From Alphaproteobacteria bacterium (GTDB lineage Bacteria > Pseudomonadota > Alphaproteobacteria > Micropepsales > Micropepsaceae), in the NCBI GenBank assembly GCA_019247845.1, contig JAFBAL010000028.1, positions 28,635-92,634 on the forward strand: 64,000 bases of DNA, written 5' to 3'. Below are positions 1 to 8,959 of the stretch, one piece after another; the stretch's first letter is position 1, and each line of letters begins with the position of its first letter. Made by a program: the position numbers and the translations under genes. Below the pieces are notes generated by a model, which was given only the letters and a program-made list of their open reading frames with translations, did not search any database and was not told the origin of the DNA.

Positions 1-164
1 AGGATCGCGGCCAGCCACAGCGCCACGGTGCCGCCGATGATGAAGATATACCGCCACGCGCGAGGCCATTTCTCCACGTGGGGAGGTTCGCCGGTCGCTA
101 CGTGTATGATGCCATCCGCGGTCATGGGCGCATCGGTCGTCTTGTTGAGCGTGTCGTGCGACAT
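1..164 (-). CDS. N-terminal fragment of a small membrane protein, cut by the window edge
   Basis: Reading leftward from an ATG at 164, 54 codons stay open to the window edge. The product starts MSHDTLNKTTDAPM, continues with a polar stretch of about 40 residues and enters a hydrophobic segment (WRYIFIIGGTVALWLAAI) that looks like a transmembrane helix with a cytoplasmic N-terminus. A GGAG sits seven bases before the ATG. It is divergent from the exopolysaccharide glycosyltransferase at 268. The family is not recognisable from this fragment; a small envelope protein of the exopolysaccharide locus is only a guess. Confidence 0.55.
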   Translation of the reverse strand, partial: MSHDTLNKTTDAPMTADGIIHVATGEPPHVEKWPRAWRYIFIIGGTVALWLAAI

Positions 165-267
165 CGCAAACTCCGCATTCCCCAATCTGTGCCTCCAGCT
201 GAGGAACTATCGGCTCTGTTGGCGCATTTTGAGTTCAAAGATCGCAACCGTTCAAGGGGGGTTCCGT

Positions 268-1284
268 TTGGTTCCCGAAGCCTCGACCCAGCCCGATGGC
301 CTGGTCGTTATACCCTGCCTCAACGAGGAAGACCACATCGCGTCGGTTGTCGGGATCGCGCTGCGCGATGCCCTGGCGCACCGGCTCCTGATCGTCGTGG
401 TCGACGGGGGCAGCGTCGATGGAACTCGGGGGATCGTGTCGCGGCTGGCCGCGGAAGCCCCAAATGTTAAAATTGTCGACAATCCGGCCCGCATCCAGAG
501 CGCCGGCATCAACCTCGCGGTGCAGCTTTTCGGCCAGGGACGGCGCTGGCTGATCCGCATGGACGCGCATGCCGAATACCCGCAAGGCTACATCTCCCAG
601 CTGGTCGCCGAGGCCGAGCGGACGCGGGCGACCTCGGTCGTCGTCTCGATGAAGGCGCAAGGGCGGGGCTGCTTCCAGCGCGCCGTGGCGGTGGCCCAGA
701 ACAGCGTGATCGGCGCCGGCGGCTCGGCGCATCGCCGCGAAGGCCTCGAAGGTTTCGTCGATCACGGGCACCACGCGCTTTTCGACATGGAGCGGTTCCA
801 GGCGCTGAACGGCTACAACGAGGCGCAAAGCCACAACGAAGACGCGGAGTTCGACGTCCGGCTGAGCCGCGCCGGCGGGCAGATCTGGCTGACGCGCGCC
901 ACCAACGTCACCTATTTCCCACGCGCCCGGGCCAAGGACCTCTACAACCAATATCGCAATTACGGCCGCGGCCGCGCGCTTACGATCATGCGGCATCGCA
1001 CGCGGCCCAAGCTGCGCCAGATGCTGCCCGTCGCGGTGGCCCCTTCGGTGCTGGCTTTGCTGGCCACACCCTGGCTGCCATGGGCGGCCCTGCCCGCCTT
1101 GCTGTGGCTCGCGGCCTGCATGGCGTTCGGACCGCTCCTGGCTTGGCGCGACCGCTCGCGATGCGCGCTGGCGGCAGGCTATGCCGCTTCGATCATGCAC
1201 CTGGCCTGGTCCGTCGGCTTCTGGTGGGCGTGGCTGGAAGCGGCACGGCCGATGTTCAAGCGCAGTCCGGCGGCGGCCGGCTGA
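268..1284 (+). CDS. Family 2 glycosyltransferase, ExoA-like, with C-terminal membrane helices
   Basis: Predicted 338-residue inverting GT-A glycosyltransferase that adds a sugar to a lipid-linked exopolysaccharide intermediate at the inner membrane. Visible: the N-terminal nucleotide-sugar fold (VVIPCLNEEDHI), the acidic motif VVDGGSVDGT, a DxD-like RMDAHAEY, and near residues 255-330 two or three hydrophobic segments, as in succinoglycan ExoA. I place the start at TTG 268 because an AAGGGGG lies just upstream and the GT2 fold begins there; an open frame reaches back to 28 but without family-like sequence. The stop overlaps the next start (TGATG), so the two GT2 genes are translationally coupled. 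The acceptor and donor sugars cannot be told. Confidence 0.85.
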   Translation: MVPEASTQPDGLVVIPCLNEEDHIASVVGIALRDALAHRLLIVVVDGGSVDGTRGIVSRLAAEAPNVKIVDNPARIQSAGINLAVQLFGQGRRWLIRMDAHAEYPQGYISQLVAEAERTRATSVVVSMKAQGRGCFQRAVAVAQNSVIGAGGSAHRREGLEGFVDHGHHALFDMERFQALNGYNEAQSHNEDAEFDVRLSRAGGQIWLTRATNVTYFPRARAKDLYNQYRNYGRGRALTIMRHRTRPKLRQMLPVAVAPSVLALLATPWLPWAALPALLWLAACMAFGPLLAWRDRSRCALAAGYAASIMHLAWSVGFWWAWLEAARPMFKRSPAAAG

Positions 1285-2267
1285 TGATGGACGCGCCCGA
1301 AATCTCCGTCGTCATGGCGAACTACAACGGCAGCCGGCACCTGGCGGCCGCGATCCGGTCGCTGCAGCACCAGACCTTCCAATCCTGGGAATTGATCTTC
1401 GTCGACGACCTTTCCAGCGACGACAGCGTCGCGGCTGCCGTTGCGGCGGCGGATGGCGACCCACGCGTCGCGATCCTGCAGCAGTCCACCAATCTCGGTC
1501 CCGCGGCGGCGCGCAACCGGGCCATCGGCCGCGCGCGCGGAAACTGGATCGCGGTCTTCGACAGCGACGACATCATGCGCCCGCAAAGGCTTGAGGCCCT
1601 GCTCGACCGGGCGCGCCGCGATGCGGCCGCGATCGTGGTGGACGACCTGCTGCTGTTTTCCGAGCAATCGGCGACGCCGAAGAATTTCCTTCCCAGGAAT
1701 TTCGCGCGCGAACCACGCTGGATCGGGTTGGCGGAATTCATCGACTCCAACCGCCTGCACAGCCGCGTTCCGGATCTCGGCTACCTGAAGCCGTTCATCG
1801 CCATGAACCTCCTGCGCGATAGCCGGGTCCGCTACGACGAGCGGCTGCGGATCGGCGAGGACTACGACTTCATGGCGCGGCTGCTCGCCCACGGCGCCCG
1901 GATGCGGCTGGAGCCGGAGGCTCATTACCTCTATCGGCGGCATCCGAATTCGACCTCCTACCGCCTGAAGCGCGAGCATATTCTGGCGCTGATCGAAGCC
2001 GACCGGCGGTTCGCGAGCGAAACGCGCCCGCTTACGCCCGAAGAAGCCATGGCGCTCGACCGCAGGACGCAATCGCTCCATTCGCTCCTGCTCTACGATC
2101 GGGTCGTCACGCTGACCAAGGCAGGCCACTATCGCGAAGCGGCTTCTACCGGCCTTGGCGCGCCCCGTATCTGGCCGCTGCTGGTGCGCCCGATCCGCGC
2201 ACGCGCGAGCCGGCTGTATGCGCGACTGGCTCCCTCCAGCTCAGCAGCGCAAAAAGAAGCACGGTAG
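1284..2267 (+). CDS. Family 2 glycosyltransferase
   Basis: Predicted 327-residue cytoplasmic GT-A glycosyltransferase, a chain-building enzyme of the exopolysaccharide repeat unit. It shows the typical beginning (ISVVMANYNGSRHL), the acidic motif VDDLSSDDS and the metal-binding DxD region VFDSDDIMRP, followed by a conserved GEDYDFMARLL acceptor-side segment. There is no membrane segment. The ATG at 1284 overlaps the stop of the preceding glycosyltransferase by one base. Its last 122 bases overlap, in the opposite direction, the end of the polymerase gene. Similar to ExoU/ExoW-type enzymes; the sugar specificity is unknown. Confidence 0.85.
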   Translation: MMDAPEISVVMANYNGSRHLAAAIRSLQHQTFQSWELIFVDDLSSDDSVAAAVAAADGDPRVAILQQSTNLGPAAARNRAIGRARGNWIAVFDSDDIMRPQRLEALLDRARRDAAAIVVDDLLLFSEQSATPKNFLPRNFAREPRWIGLAEFIDSNRLHSRVPDLGYLKPFIAMNLLRDSRVRYDERLRIGEDYDFMARLLAHGARMRLEPEAHYLYRRHPNSTSYRLKREHILALIEADRRFASETRPLTPEEAMALDRRTQSLHSLLLYDRVVTLTKAGHYREAASTGLGAPRIWPLLVRPIRARASRLYARLAPSSSAAQKEAR

Positions 2268-3507
2268 AAAAATAGAACTCGTTGAGGCCGACGCATTCCG
2301 TCGGCATGCGGATGAACAGATAGGCCGCCATGCTGAGCCAGAAGCCGGCCGTCAGCGTCGGCCTGCGGATATATGTCAGGCAGAGCCGGCCCAGGCCGAA
2401 GAAGAAAGTAAACCCCAGAACGATCGCGCCGATCCATCCCAGGCTCACCAGAATGTCATAGAACGTGTTGTGGAAGTTGAAGCCCTGGCGGCTGGTGATG
2501 CGCGCGAACTGCCACAGGCCTTCGGCGTCCAGGTTGCCCTGCTGCCAGAAGGCGCCGTAGCCGGCGCCCAGCAACGGACTCTCGGCGATCAGTTCCCTTG
2601 CCCGGAACCAGAGATAAGTGCGTCCGGTGAGCGTGGCATCCTTGCCGAACATGCCGGCGATCGACTGCAGCATCGAGTTGGAAAGGACTTGGAAGAGCGC
2701 AACGATCGCGACCGCGAACAGGCCCGCGGACGCCATGAGGGTCCTGCGGATCGCCTCGCCGGCGCTGCGAAGCGCGAGCAGAACGAAGAGGACGAGCAAG
2801 GCAGACGCCGCGCCGGCGACCGCGCCGGCCGAAAGCGCCTTCAGGCCGACATAAGCCTGCAGCGCCGCCGCGGCGGCCGTGACGACGCATTGCCACGCAC
2901 GGCGCGTCCTCAACCCTACCACCAGCAGGAAGGTGGAGATGACGAGGCCGGTCACCGCCATGTCGGCTTCCTCGTTCTTGCTGTCGTTCAGGCCGGAGAG
3001 CGCGCGCGCGCCGTAGTCGCCGACATCGACCATGTTGCCGAAGGCGACGGAGACCGCGGTATAGAGGAAGAACGCCGCGAATATCCCCCACAGCGACGAC
3101 TTCCGGTTCCGCGCCGAGGCGATCAGCAGCGCGGCGAAGATCGTGAAGGCGTATTCGCCGGCATGCTTGAGCGTCTCGGCGGGAACGGCCGACCACAGGA
3201 CCGAGAACAAGGCGAAGGCGGGAAACGGCAGCAGGTACCAGGAGCGCGCGATCACGCCGGGCAACGCGCGCCACCGGGCGGCGCCATAGGCGAGCGTCAC
3301 GGCGCAGAACAAGGCCGCGCCATAGCTGCCGAACTGCAGGATGAACAGCATCAGCGAAAACAGCGCGAACGAGACGAGGCCGTCGCCATGAACGATGGGC
3401 TCGGACAGGAAGGCGCGATCCGACGCGTCGAGGCGCGCCGCCGACGGCTCGTGCGGCGGGGCGCCGAAGCCGGCGGGGAGCTCAATTGCGGCTGAATTGA
3501 TAGGCAT
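2146..3507 (-). CDS. O-antigen ligase / Wzy-type exopolysaccharide polymerase, ExoQ-like
   Basis: Predicted 453-residue inner-membrane protein with about ten to twelve hydrophobic segments. The signature RTYLWFRARELIAESPLLGAG is the conserved Wzy_C motif that precedes the large periplasmic loop (LDAEGLWQFARITSRQGFNFHNTFYD here) in WaaL/Wzy/ExoQ proteins. The likely role is periplasmic polymerisation of lipid-linked repeat units. The gene overlaps the GH16 gene upstream by 26 bases, so it is probably in one operon with GH16, Wzc and Wza. The last 40 residues are polar and basic (SRVRGSGAPAAARYGARQGR) and lie in the convergent overlap with the GT2 gene. Confidence 0.85.
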   Translation of the reverse strand: MPINSAAIELPAGFGAPPHEPSAARLDASDRAFLSEPIVHGDGLVSFALFSLMLFILQFGSYGAALFCAVTLAYGAARWRALPGVIARSWYLLPFPAFALFSVLWSAVPAETLKHAGEYAFTIFAALLIASARNRKSSLWGIFAAFFLYTAVSVAFGNMVDVGDYGARALSGLNDSKNEEADMAVTGLVISTFLLVVGLRTRRAWQCVVTAAAAALQAYVGLKALSAGAVAGAASALLVLFVLLALRSAGEAIRRTLMASAGLFAVAIVALFQVLSNSMLQSIAGMFGKDATLTGRTYLWFRARELIAESPLLGAGYGAFWQQGNLDAEGLWQFARITSRQGFNFHNTFYDILVSLGWIGAIVLGFTFFFGLGRLCLTYIRRPTLTAGFWLSMAAYLFIRMPTECVGLNEFYFSTVLLFALLSWREPVAHTAGSRVRGSGAPAAARYGARQGR

Positions 3508-4327
3508 GGATGAAATCGATCGACAGCGTTGCGGGGAAGACGGTCGTGGCGTCCGGCGCGCCCGGCCAATCGCCGCCGACGGCCAGGTTCGCGAGCACGT
3601 ACATCGGCTTGTTCAGATCGGCCGGCGTCTGCTGCTCGCCGGTCTTGCGGCCGTCGATGTACCAGGCGACCCGGTTGCGGTCCCAGGCGACGGCGAAAGT
3701 ATGGAATGCGCCGCGCGCGACATGCGTCTCGACGTCGACGGCGGTCGGCTTGAGGGTGCTGTGGACCGTCGAATGGATGTCGCCGCCGTCGCCGACCGCT
3801 TCCAATACGTCGATCTCGGGCGGCCAGCTCTGGTCCTGCGGCAAGAGCCAGAACGCCGGCCAGAGCCCCTTGCCGGAAGGCAGCTTCGCGCGCATCTCGA
3901 AATAGCCGTAGGTCTGCGAAAAGGACGGCTGGCTGGTGATCACGCCGGAAACATAAGGATGACCGCCCAGCCGCGCCTTCAGCTGCGGCGGCGTGGGCGA
4001 TGCCAGGATATCGAGCACGCCGTCATGGGCGCGGAAGGGATCGATGCCGATCGGGCCCGACGCATCCGCCAGCCTGGCGTCGACATAGAGCTCGAGCTCG
4101 CCGTTGTCCGGAAGCGTGCGCCGGTCCAGGCCCTTCTCGTCTCCGGGTCCGAAGGTGGTGCGCCAAACGCCGCCCGGCGCGCCCAGCGGGCGAAAGCTCT
4201 GGAACTCGTCCGCAAAGGTCAGCACCAACGGGCGTCCGTCCGGCGCATGCGACAGAACCTGCGCCGTCACCGGTGCCGGCATCAGCGCCGCGCAGCACAT
4301 GAGGATCGCGAGCCCCGTATCGCGCAT
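3482..4327 (-). CDS. Secreted GH16 beta-glucanase-like hydrolase (ExsH/ExoK-like)
   Basis: Predicted 281-residue exported glycoside hydrolase family 16 enzyme. A signal peptide is visible at residues 1-22 (ILMCCAALMPAPVTA). The catalytic signature EIDVLE occurs at 171-176 (nucleophile E171, D173, acid/base E176), preceded by SQTYGYFEMRAKLPSG and PAFWLLP, all hallmarks of the family. In exopolysaccharide loci such enzymes (for example ExoK) trim nascent polymer to low-molecular-weight forms. Its end overlaps the polymerase start and its start is 8 bases from the Wzc stop, which supports this role. A second GH16 gene lies at 11212. Confidence 0.9.
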   Translation of the reverse strand: MRDTGLAILMCCAALMPAPVTAQVLSHAPDGRPLVLTFADEFQSFRPLGAPGGVWRTTFGPGDEKGLDRRTLPDNGELELYVDARLADASGPIGIDPFRAHDGVLDILASPTPPQLKARLGGHPYVSGVITSQPSFSQTYGYFEMRAKLPSGKGLWPAFWLLPQDQSWPPEIDVLEAVGDGGDIHSTVHSTLKPTAVDVETHVARGAFHTFAVAWDRNRVAWYIDGRKTGEQQTPADLNKPMYVLANLAVGGDWPGAPDATTVFPATLSIDFIHAYQFSRN

Positions 4328-4334
4328 GCGCGGC

Positions 4335-6482
4335 TCAACCTCGCTGCGCGTAGGCGGAGCCGTAATAGTAGGAATAGTCGCTGCCGTCGCCGAAGCCGTA
4401 GCGCGCCTGCTGATGCACGTCGACCTTGTTCAGGATCACGCCGGCGATGCGCGCCTTGTACTGGCGCAGGATCGTCACGGCGGCGTGCGCGGTGGCCGCG
4501 GAGGTCTTGTCCCACTGCACGACATAGAGGACGCGGTCGGCCTTGGCGGCCAGGATGCGTCCGTCGGCGAAGCCGAGAAGCGGCGGCGTATCGATGACGA
4601 TGCGGTCGAACCGCTCCGCCAACGTCTTCAAGAGGCCGTCGATTCCGCTTGAACTGAACAGCTCGGCGGACAACGCATCGGCCAGATGCGCCGAAAGATA
4701 CCAGATGCCGGTCTTGGCATCGTAGGTCAGCGCCTGCTCGATCGACACCGCCTTCGACACCACGTCGCCGATGCCGAATTTCGAGCCTGCGAACAGCTTC
4801 GACGTCGCCGCCTTGCGCATGTCGCAGTTCAACAGCACGACGCGCGATCCGGCCGCGGCCAGCGTCCGGGCAAGGCAGGCGGACACCAAGGTCTTGCCCT
4901 CGCCCGGCACGGCCGACGTCACCGCGATCACTTGCGACTTCCCCGGCTCGACCGACAGCGCGAGGTAGGCGCGCAGATTGCGGAAGCCCTCGGCGAAGGC
5001 GGTCATCGGCTGGCTGGCGATGTGCTCGGCCGGATCGCCCGTCCAGCTTGACACCACGTTGGGAAGGAAGCCCGCGAGCGGAAGCCCGATGTCGCGGGCG
5101 ACGTCACTCCAGCTGCGGATCCTGCGGCTCCAGATCTCGGAGACGACGATGGCCGCCGCGCCCGCCAGCAGAGCGAGCAGCAGGGCGAGCGCCAGGATGA
5201 CCTTCGGATTGGTGAAGGTCGAGGCCGGCATCGGAAGCGCCTTGGATTCGACGTCGGCGTCCACGCGCTGCAGGCTTCTGGCGACGGCGACCTCGCTCGC
5301 CCTGGTCAGATAGGTCTCGTAGATCTTCTTCGAGCTGTCGGCCGCCTGCTGCAGCGTCAACAGGCCGACCCGCGCGCGGTTGTTTGTCTCCAGCCGGGCC
5401 TGGGTCTGCTGGCGGCTCGCCAGCAAGGACGCCTCCTTGCGGCTGGCGGCGGAGGCTTCGGCCCGCAGGCTCGAGATGATCCTCTTCATTTCCGATCTGA
5501 TCTGAGCCCGGACGGTATCCAGTTCGGCCTGGGCCTTCTTGACCAGCGGATAGTCGGGTTGGAATTCGGTCTGCAGCTGGGAAAGCTGCGCGCTGACCTC
5601 GGCCTCTTTCTGCCGGAGCGCGCCCACGGTGCTCGATGCGAGCGCCGTTCCCGTATCGGTGCCGCCGCTGTCGTCGCGCGCTTGGGAAGCGGCCGCGGCC
5701 AGCCTCGCGAGCCGCTCGGCGGAATCGGCGCGGGCGCCGGAGACCTGCTGGTCGAGCGAGGACAGCTCGGCCTCCGTTGAGGCGGTGCCTTCAGCGCCGA
5801 GCAGGTTGTTCTCGGCCTTGTACTTCTCGACGCGGGATTCCGCCTGCAGCGCCTGATCGCGCAAGCCCCCCAGGGTCGAGCCGAGATCGCGGTTGGCCTG
5901 CGCCACGGCCGCCAGCTTCTGATCGAGCTTGCGCTGGATATAGACATTCAGCAGCGTGTCCGCGATGCGTTGCGCCTTCGCCGTCGAGCTCGCCGAGAAG
6001 CCGACCTGCACCGCGTAGGTCAGGCCGATGCGGCGGATGGTGCTCCGCGCCACCACGGCCAGGACCGCGTTCTTCTCGACGTCGCCGGTGGCATCCGCCT
6101 TGGCGTTGCCGCCGAATTCGGGGTCCTTGTAGAGGGCGAGCTTGCGCACCACGCCTTCCGCGACCGCGGGCGAGCGCAGGACTTCCACTTCGGTGTCGAT
6201 CGCGCTGGTGTCGGGCGGCAGCACCGCCTGCTCGTTGGCCGGTTGCGCCAGGTTCGACGCGACGGGATGGATGATCAGCAGGGCCTGGGCATAGTGACCG
6301 CGCGGCATGAGCAGCCCGGCGGCCAGGACGACGAGGAAGATCGCGGCGGCCGCGATCGCGCCCAGCCGCCACCGGCTCTGCGCGATGCCGATGCCGTAAC
6401 GCAGCGACGGCATGCCGTTCTCGAATGGACGCAGGTTCGCTTCGGACGCGCCGTCCGCTCCCTGCAGGGCTAGCTCGTTCAC
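4335..6482 (-). CDS. Wzc/ExoP-type polysaccharide chain-length regulator fused to a BY tyrosine kinase
   Basis: Predicted 715-residue inner-membrane co-polymerase and autokinase. An N-terminal Wzz domain is bounded by transmembrane helices near 41-59 and 428-449, with a long periplasmic coiled-coil region (about 190-400) between. The cytoplasmic kinase has Walker A SAVPGEGKT (about 523-531), Walker A' VVLLNCDMR (548-556) and Walker B RIVIDTPP (627-634). The C-terminus carries a tyrosine cluster (RYGFGDGSDYSYYYGSAY), the usual autophosphorylation tail. It controls polymer length and couples polymerase and export. The single-chain fusion is the proteobacterial form. Confidence 0.95.
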   Translation of the reverse strand: MNELALQGADGASEANLRPFENGMPSLRYGIGIAQSRWRLGAIAAAAIFLVVLAAGLLMPRGHYAQALLIIHPVASNLAQPANEQAVLPPDTSAIDTEVEVLRSPAVAEGVVRKLALYKDPEFGGNAKADATGDVEKNAVLAVVARSTIRRIGLTYAVQVGFSASSTAKAQRIADTLLNVYIQRKLDQKLAAVAQANRDLGSTLGGLRDQALQAESRVEKYKAENNLLGAEGTASTEAELSSLDQQVSGARADSAERLARLAAAASQARDDSGGTDTGTALASSTVGALRQKEAEVSAQLSQLQTEFQPDYPLVKKAQAELDTVRAQIRSEMKRIISSLRAEASAASRKEASLLASRQQTQARLETNNRARVGLLTLQQAADSSKKIYETYLTRASEVAVARSLQRVDADVESKALPMPASTFTNPKVILALALLLALLAGAAAIVVSEIWSRRIRSWSDVARDIGLPLAGFLPNVVSSWTGDPAEHIASQPMTAFAEGFRNLRAYLALSVEPGKSQVIAVTSAVPGEGKTLVSACLARTLAAAGSRVVLLNCDMRKAATSKLFAGSKFGIGDVVSKAVSIEQALTYDAKTGIWYLSAHLADALSAELFSSSGIDGLLKTLAERFDRIVIDTPPLLGFADGRILAAKADRVLYVVQWDKTSAATAHAAVTILRQYKARIAGVILNKVDVHQQARYGFGDGSDYSYYYGSAYAQRG

Positions 6483-6508
6483 CTATCTGATCTCCGCTTT
6501 CTGGGTGA

Positions 6509-7198
6509 TTACGGGTGCAGCCATCCCAAGACGGAGATGACGCTTCCGAAATCCCGGACGAACTTTCTGCTTCCCGACACGTCCACCACCACGACGTCGT
6601 CGGGGCGGACGGCGGGGTCGATCGACTTTCCCTCGCGGATTTCGTCGAGGTCGTAGACCGACGTGCTGCGTCCCTCTGCCGCCGTCCGGATGATCGCGAC
6701 GTGATGGACGTCGGCCACCTGGTCGGGCCCATGCGCGAGCGCGACGGCCTGCATCAGCGTGGTGCCCGGTCCGATCTCGTAGACGCCCGGCTGGGCGACC
6801 GATCCGTCGACCGTGATCTTCTTGCTCGCGGCTTCCTTGATCGCCACCGTGACGATCGGATCCTTCATGTACTTGGCCTTGAGCGCCGTTGAGATGTCGG
6901 CGGACAACTCGTTGGGCGTGCGGCCGACGGCCTGCACCTGCCCGATCAGCGGCAGGTTGATATATCCCCCGTTGTCGACTTGAACCGTCTGCGTCAGCGC
7001 CGGCACGTCGAAGACGTCGATGCCGAGCGTGTCCTTCAGTCCGATCCGGTTGTCGGCGGCTGCGCCGGTCCGGTTGCTCGCGGTTGCTACGTTAAGTGGC
7101 GCAACGCCGGCAGCAGGAGATTGCGACTCGTTGTCGATTGAAAGCGCCGGCCCCGACAGGGCGGTCAGCATGACGAAAGAAGCCAGTAGACGATACAC
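6509..7198 (-). CDS. Wza-type polysaccharide export protein
   Basis: Predicted 229-residue exported outer-membrane auxiliary protein (OMA) that forms the polysaccharide channel. After a signal peptide (LLASFVMLTALSGPALS) comes the Poly_export domain (NRIGLKDTLGIDVFDVPALTQTVQVD) and a SLBB-like region (KKITVDGSVAQPGVYEIGPG). I choose GTG at 7198, since AAGGGG lies just upstream and the signal peptide starts there; a longer frame to 7297 has no such features. There is no obvious lipobox cysteine, unlike E. coli Wza. It is the first gene of the leftward operon Wza, Wzc, GH16, polymerase, divergent from the priming transferase. Confidence 0.9.
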   Translation of the reverse strand: MYRLLASFVMLTALSGPALSIDNESQSPAAGVAPLNVATASNRTGAAADNRIGLKDTLGIDVFDVPALTQTVQVDNGGYINLPLIGQVQAVGRTPNELSADISTALKAKYMKDPIVTVAIKEAASKKITVDGSVAQPGVYEIGPGTTLMQAVALAHGPDQVADVHHVAIIRTAAEGRSTSVYDLDEIREGKSIDPAVRPDDVVVVDVSGSRKFVRDFGSVISVLGWLHP

Positions 7199-7284
7199 GA
7201 CATCCCCTTCTGCGCGCACTGCGCCTTGGCGGTGACTGCTAAACGCCTGCTGCCAAATCCGGTTCCTCCTAAGAGATGTACGTT

Positions 7285-7293
7285 TGGTATAGT
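7285..7293 (+). promoter_or_regulatory. Possible extended -10 promoter of the priming transferase
   Basis: In the 159-base gap between the Wza-type gene and the priming transferase, TGG TATAGT matches an extended -10 element (TGN plus TATAAT with one mismatch). It lies about 65 bases before the ATG at 7358. There is no convincing -35, as is common for extended -10 promoters. Confidence 0.35.
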
Positions 7294-7357
7294 GCAACTT
7301 CGGGAACTTTGGGAACGATGCTTATCCGCCTTCGTTTGAACCGGCACACAAGAATGG

Positions 7358-8059
7358 ATGGACGCTGTGTCGGCAGTTTTTTCGTTCCAGGGTTTGAACC
7401 ACGACACGCGCATCCTCGCCGCGCGCAATGTCCCGCTGAGTCGCGGCCGCTTCGACGAGATCGTCCTTCGCGGGCTCGATGTCGCGATCGCCGTCGCGGC
7501 GATCGTCTTCCTGCTCCCGCTTCTGCTGATCATGGCGGCGATACTGGCCCTGCAGGGCGGGCCCGTGGTCTTCGCGCACAAGCGCGTCGGACGCGGAGGC
7601 CGCGCCTTCTACTGCTACAAGTTCCGCTCGATGGTGGTGGACGCCGAAGAGCGCCTCGCCCGGCTGCTGCGCGACGATCCGGAAGCGCTCGCCGAGTGGC
7701 AGAAGGACCACAAGCTGCGCAACGATCCGCGCGTAACGCCGTTCGGCCGGTTCCTGCGCCGCTCGAGCATCGACGAGCTGCCCCAGCTCTTCAACGTGCT
7801 GCGCGGCGAGATGAGCATCGTCGGTCCGCGGCCGATCGTCGACGCCGAGGTTCCGCGCTACGGCCGCCGCATCGCGAGCTATTATCGCGTCAAGCCCGGC
7901 ATCACCGGCATCTGGCAGGTCAGCGGCCGCAACGACGTCGAGTACCGCACCCGCGTCGCGATGGACTGCCTGTTCGCGAAGTCCGTGCGGCCGTCGCTGT
8001 ACATCTATCTGGTGGTCGCGACGGTTCCCGCCGTGCTGGCGCGCCGCGGCTCGTATTAA
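7358..8059 (+). CDS. ExoY-type undecaprenyl-phosphate sugar phosphotransferase (initiating enzyme)
   Basis: Predicted 233-residue polyprenyl-phosphate hexose-1-phosphate transferase that primes exopolysaccharide synthesis by moving sugar-1-phosphate to undecaprenyl phosphate. One hydrophobic hairpin (about 38-60, [20 protein letters not shown]) precedes the catalytic core with [41 protein letters not shown] and [13 protein letters not shown], all conserved family motifs. It is the short ExoY/WbaP-C form without the four extra N-terminal helices of WcaJ. It is transcribed divergently from the Wza operon. Its stop codon lies in a 13-base tandem duplication. Confidence 0.93.
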   Translation: MDAVSAVFSFQGLNHDTRILAARNVPLSRGRFDEIVLRGLDVAIAVAAIVFLLPLLLIMAAILALQGGPVVFAHKRVGRGGRAFYCYKFRSMVVDAEERLARLLRDDPEALAEWQKDHKLRNDPRVTPFGRFLRRSSIDELPQLFNVLRGEMSIVGPRPIVDAEVPRYGRRIASYYRVKPGITGIWQVSGRNDVEYRTRVAMDCLFAKSVRPSLYIYLVVATVPAVLARRGSY

Positions 8060-8081
8060 TACATCCGGTTAATACATCCGG
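8056..8081. repeat. 13-bp perfect tandem duplication at a convergent gene junction
   Basis: TTAATACATCCGG occurs twice in direct succession (8056-8068 and 8069-8081). The first copy contains the stop of the priming transferase (TAA 8057-8059) and the second starts with the stop of the leftward GT2 gene (TTA 8069-8071). It probably arose by replication slippage. Confidence 0.9.
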
Positions 8082-8959
8082 ATTTCGCTCAAGCCCGACA
8101 GCCTGGCCACGACGCCGCCATGCAGCGCCGCGCGGATCAGATAGCGCCTGCTCGACACCGCGTGCGGAAGAAAGACCACCGCCGCCACGCCGCAAAAGAC
8201 GCATTTGAGAGACGCCAGGCCGATCCTGAACGGTGTTCGTCCCAACGTTTCGAGACGCCGGCCGTGCGACTGGCCGGCGCGAAAGCTGCGGCGAAGCAGC
8301 CAGCGCATGCCGGCGCGTTCGACCGGCACGCGCTCATAGCAGACGGCGCGCGGGTCGAATCCGATCCGGCCGCCCGCGTCGCGAAGGCGGTAGAAGAAAT
8401 CCTCGTCCTCGCCGCCCGTCGCCCCGAGCTCGAGGCGGAAGCGCAAGCCGTTCTTCTCGACGGCGTCGCGGCGGAACAGCACGTTTCCGGTATAGGCGGT
8501 GACGATCTCGCCGCGCACCCGCACGGGCCGGGTGGAATGGAAGTCTCCGGCGACAAGCCAGCGGGGACTCGTGTCCGGATAGACCGCGGTGACCGGTCCG
8601 AGCACGACGTCGAAGCCCTCCCGCTCGGCGGTCTGCATCAACGCCTTCAGCCAACCCGGCGCCGGCAGTTCGTCGTCGTCGAGGAACGCGATCCAGCGCC
8701 CCTTCGCCGCGTCGAGACAGGCGTTGCGCGCTATCGAGATGTTGTTCGCGGGCGCATGGACGTAGTCCAGGGCGATCCTGAACTCCTCGGAGGCGAGCGC
8801 GACCAGATCCCGCGCGCGTCCCTCTTGGGTGTTGTCGGCCACCACCACCTGGAGCCGGTCCGTCGCAAGCCCGGTGTTGCGCGACAGCGCGGCCAGCGTC
8901 TCGACGATCTCGGGACGGCGGTAGCTGCAGATGCAGAGCGTGACGTCGGGCGCGCTCAT
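8069..8959 (-). CDS. Family 2 glycosyltransferase, ExoM-like
   Basis: Predicted 296-residue GT-A glycosyltransferase of the exopolysaccharide locus. Motifs: VTLCICSYRRPEIVETL at the start, VVADNTQEG, and the metal-binding FLDDDELPAPGWL (about 101-113), then GATGGEDEDFFYRLRDAGG, the acceptor-side ED box. The C-terminal 60 residues contain one weakly hydrophobic stretch (CVFCGVAAVVFLPHAV), as in membrane-associated ExoM-type enzymes. Its ATG overlaps the stop of the upstream glycosyltransferase by four bases, so they are translationally coupled. Confidence 0.88.
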   Translation of the reverse strand: MSAPDVTLCICSYRRPEIVETLAALSRNTGLATDRLQVVVADNTQEGRARDLVALASEEFRIALDYVHAPANNISIARNACLDAAKGRWIAFLDDDELPAPGWLKALMQTAEREGFDVVLGPVTAVYPDTSPRWLVAGDFHSTRPVRVRGEIVTAYTGNVLFRRDAVEKNGLRFRLELGATGGEDEDFFYRLRDAGGRIGFDPRAVCYERVPVERAGMRWLLRRSFRAGQSHGRRLETLGRTPFRIGLASLKCVFCGVAAVVFLPHAVSSRRYLIRAALHGGVVARLSGLSEIRMY

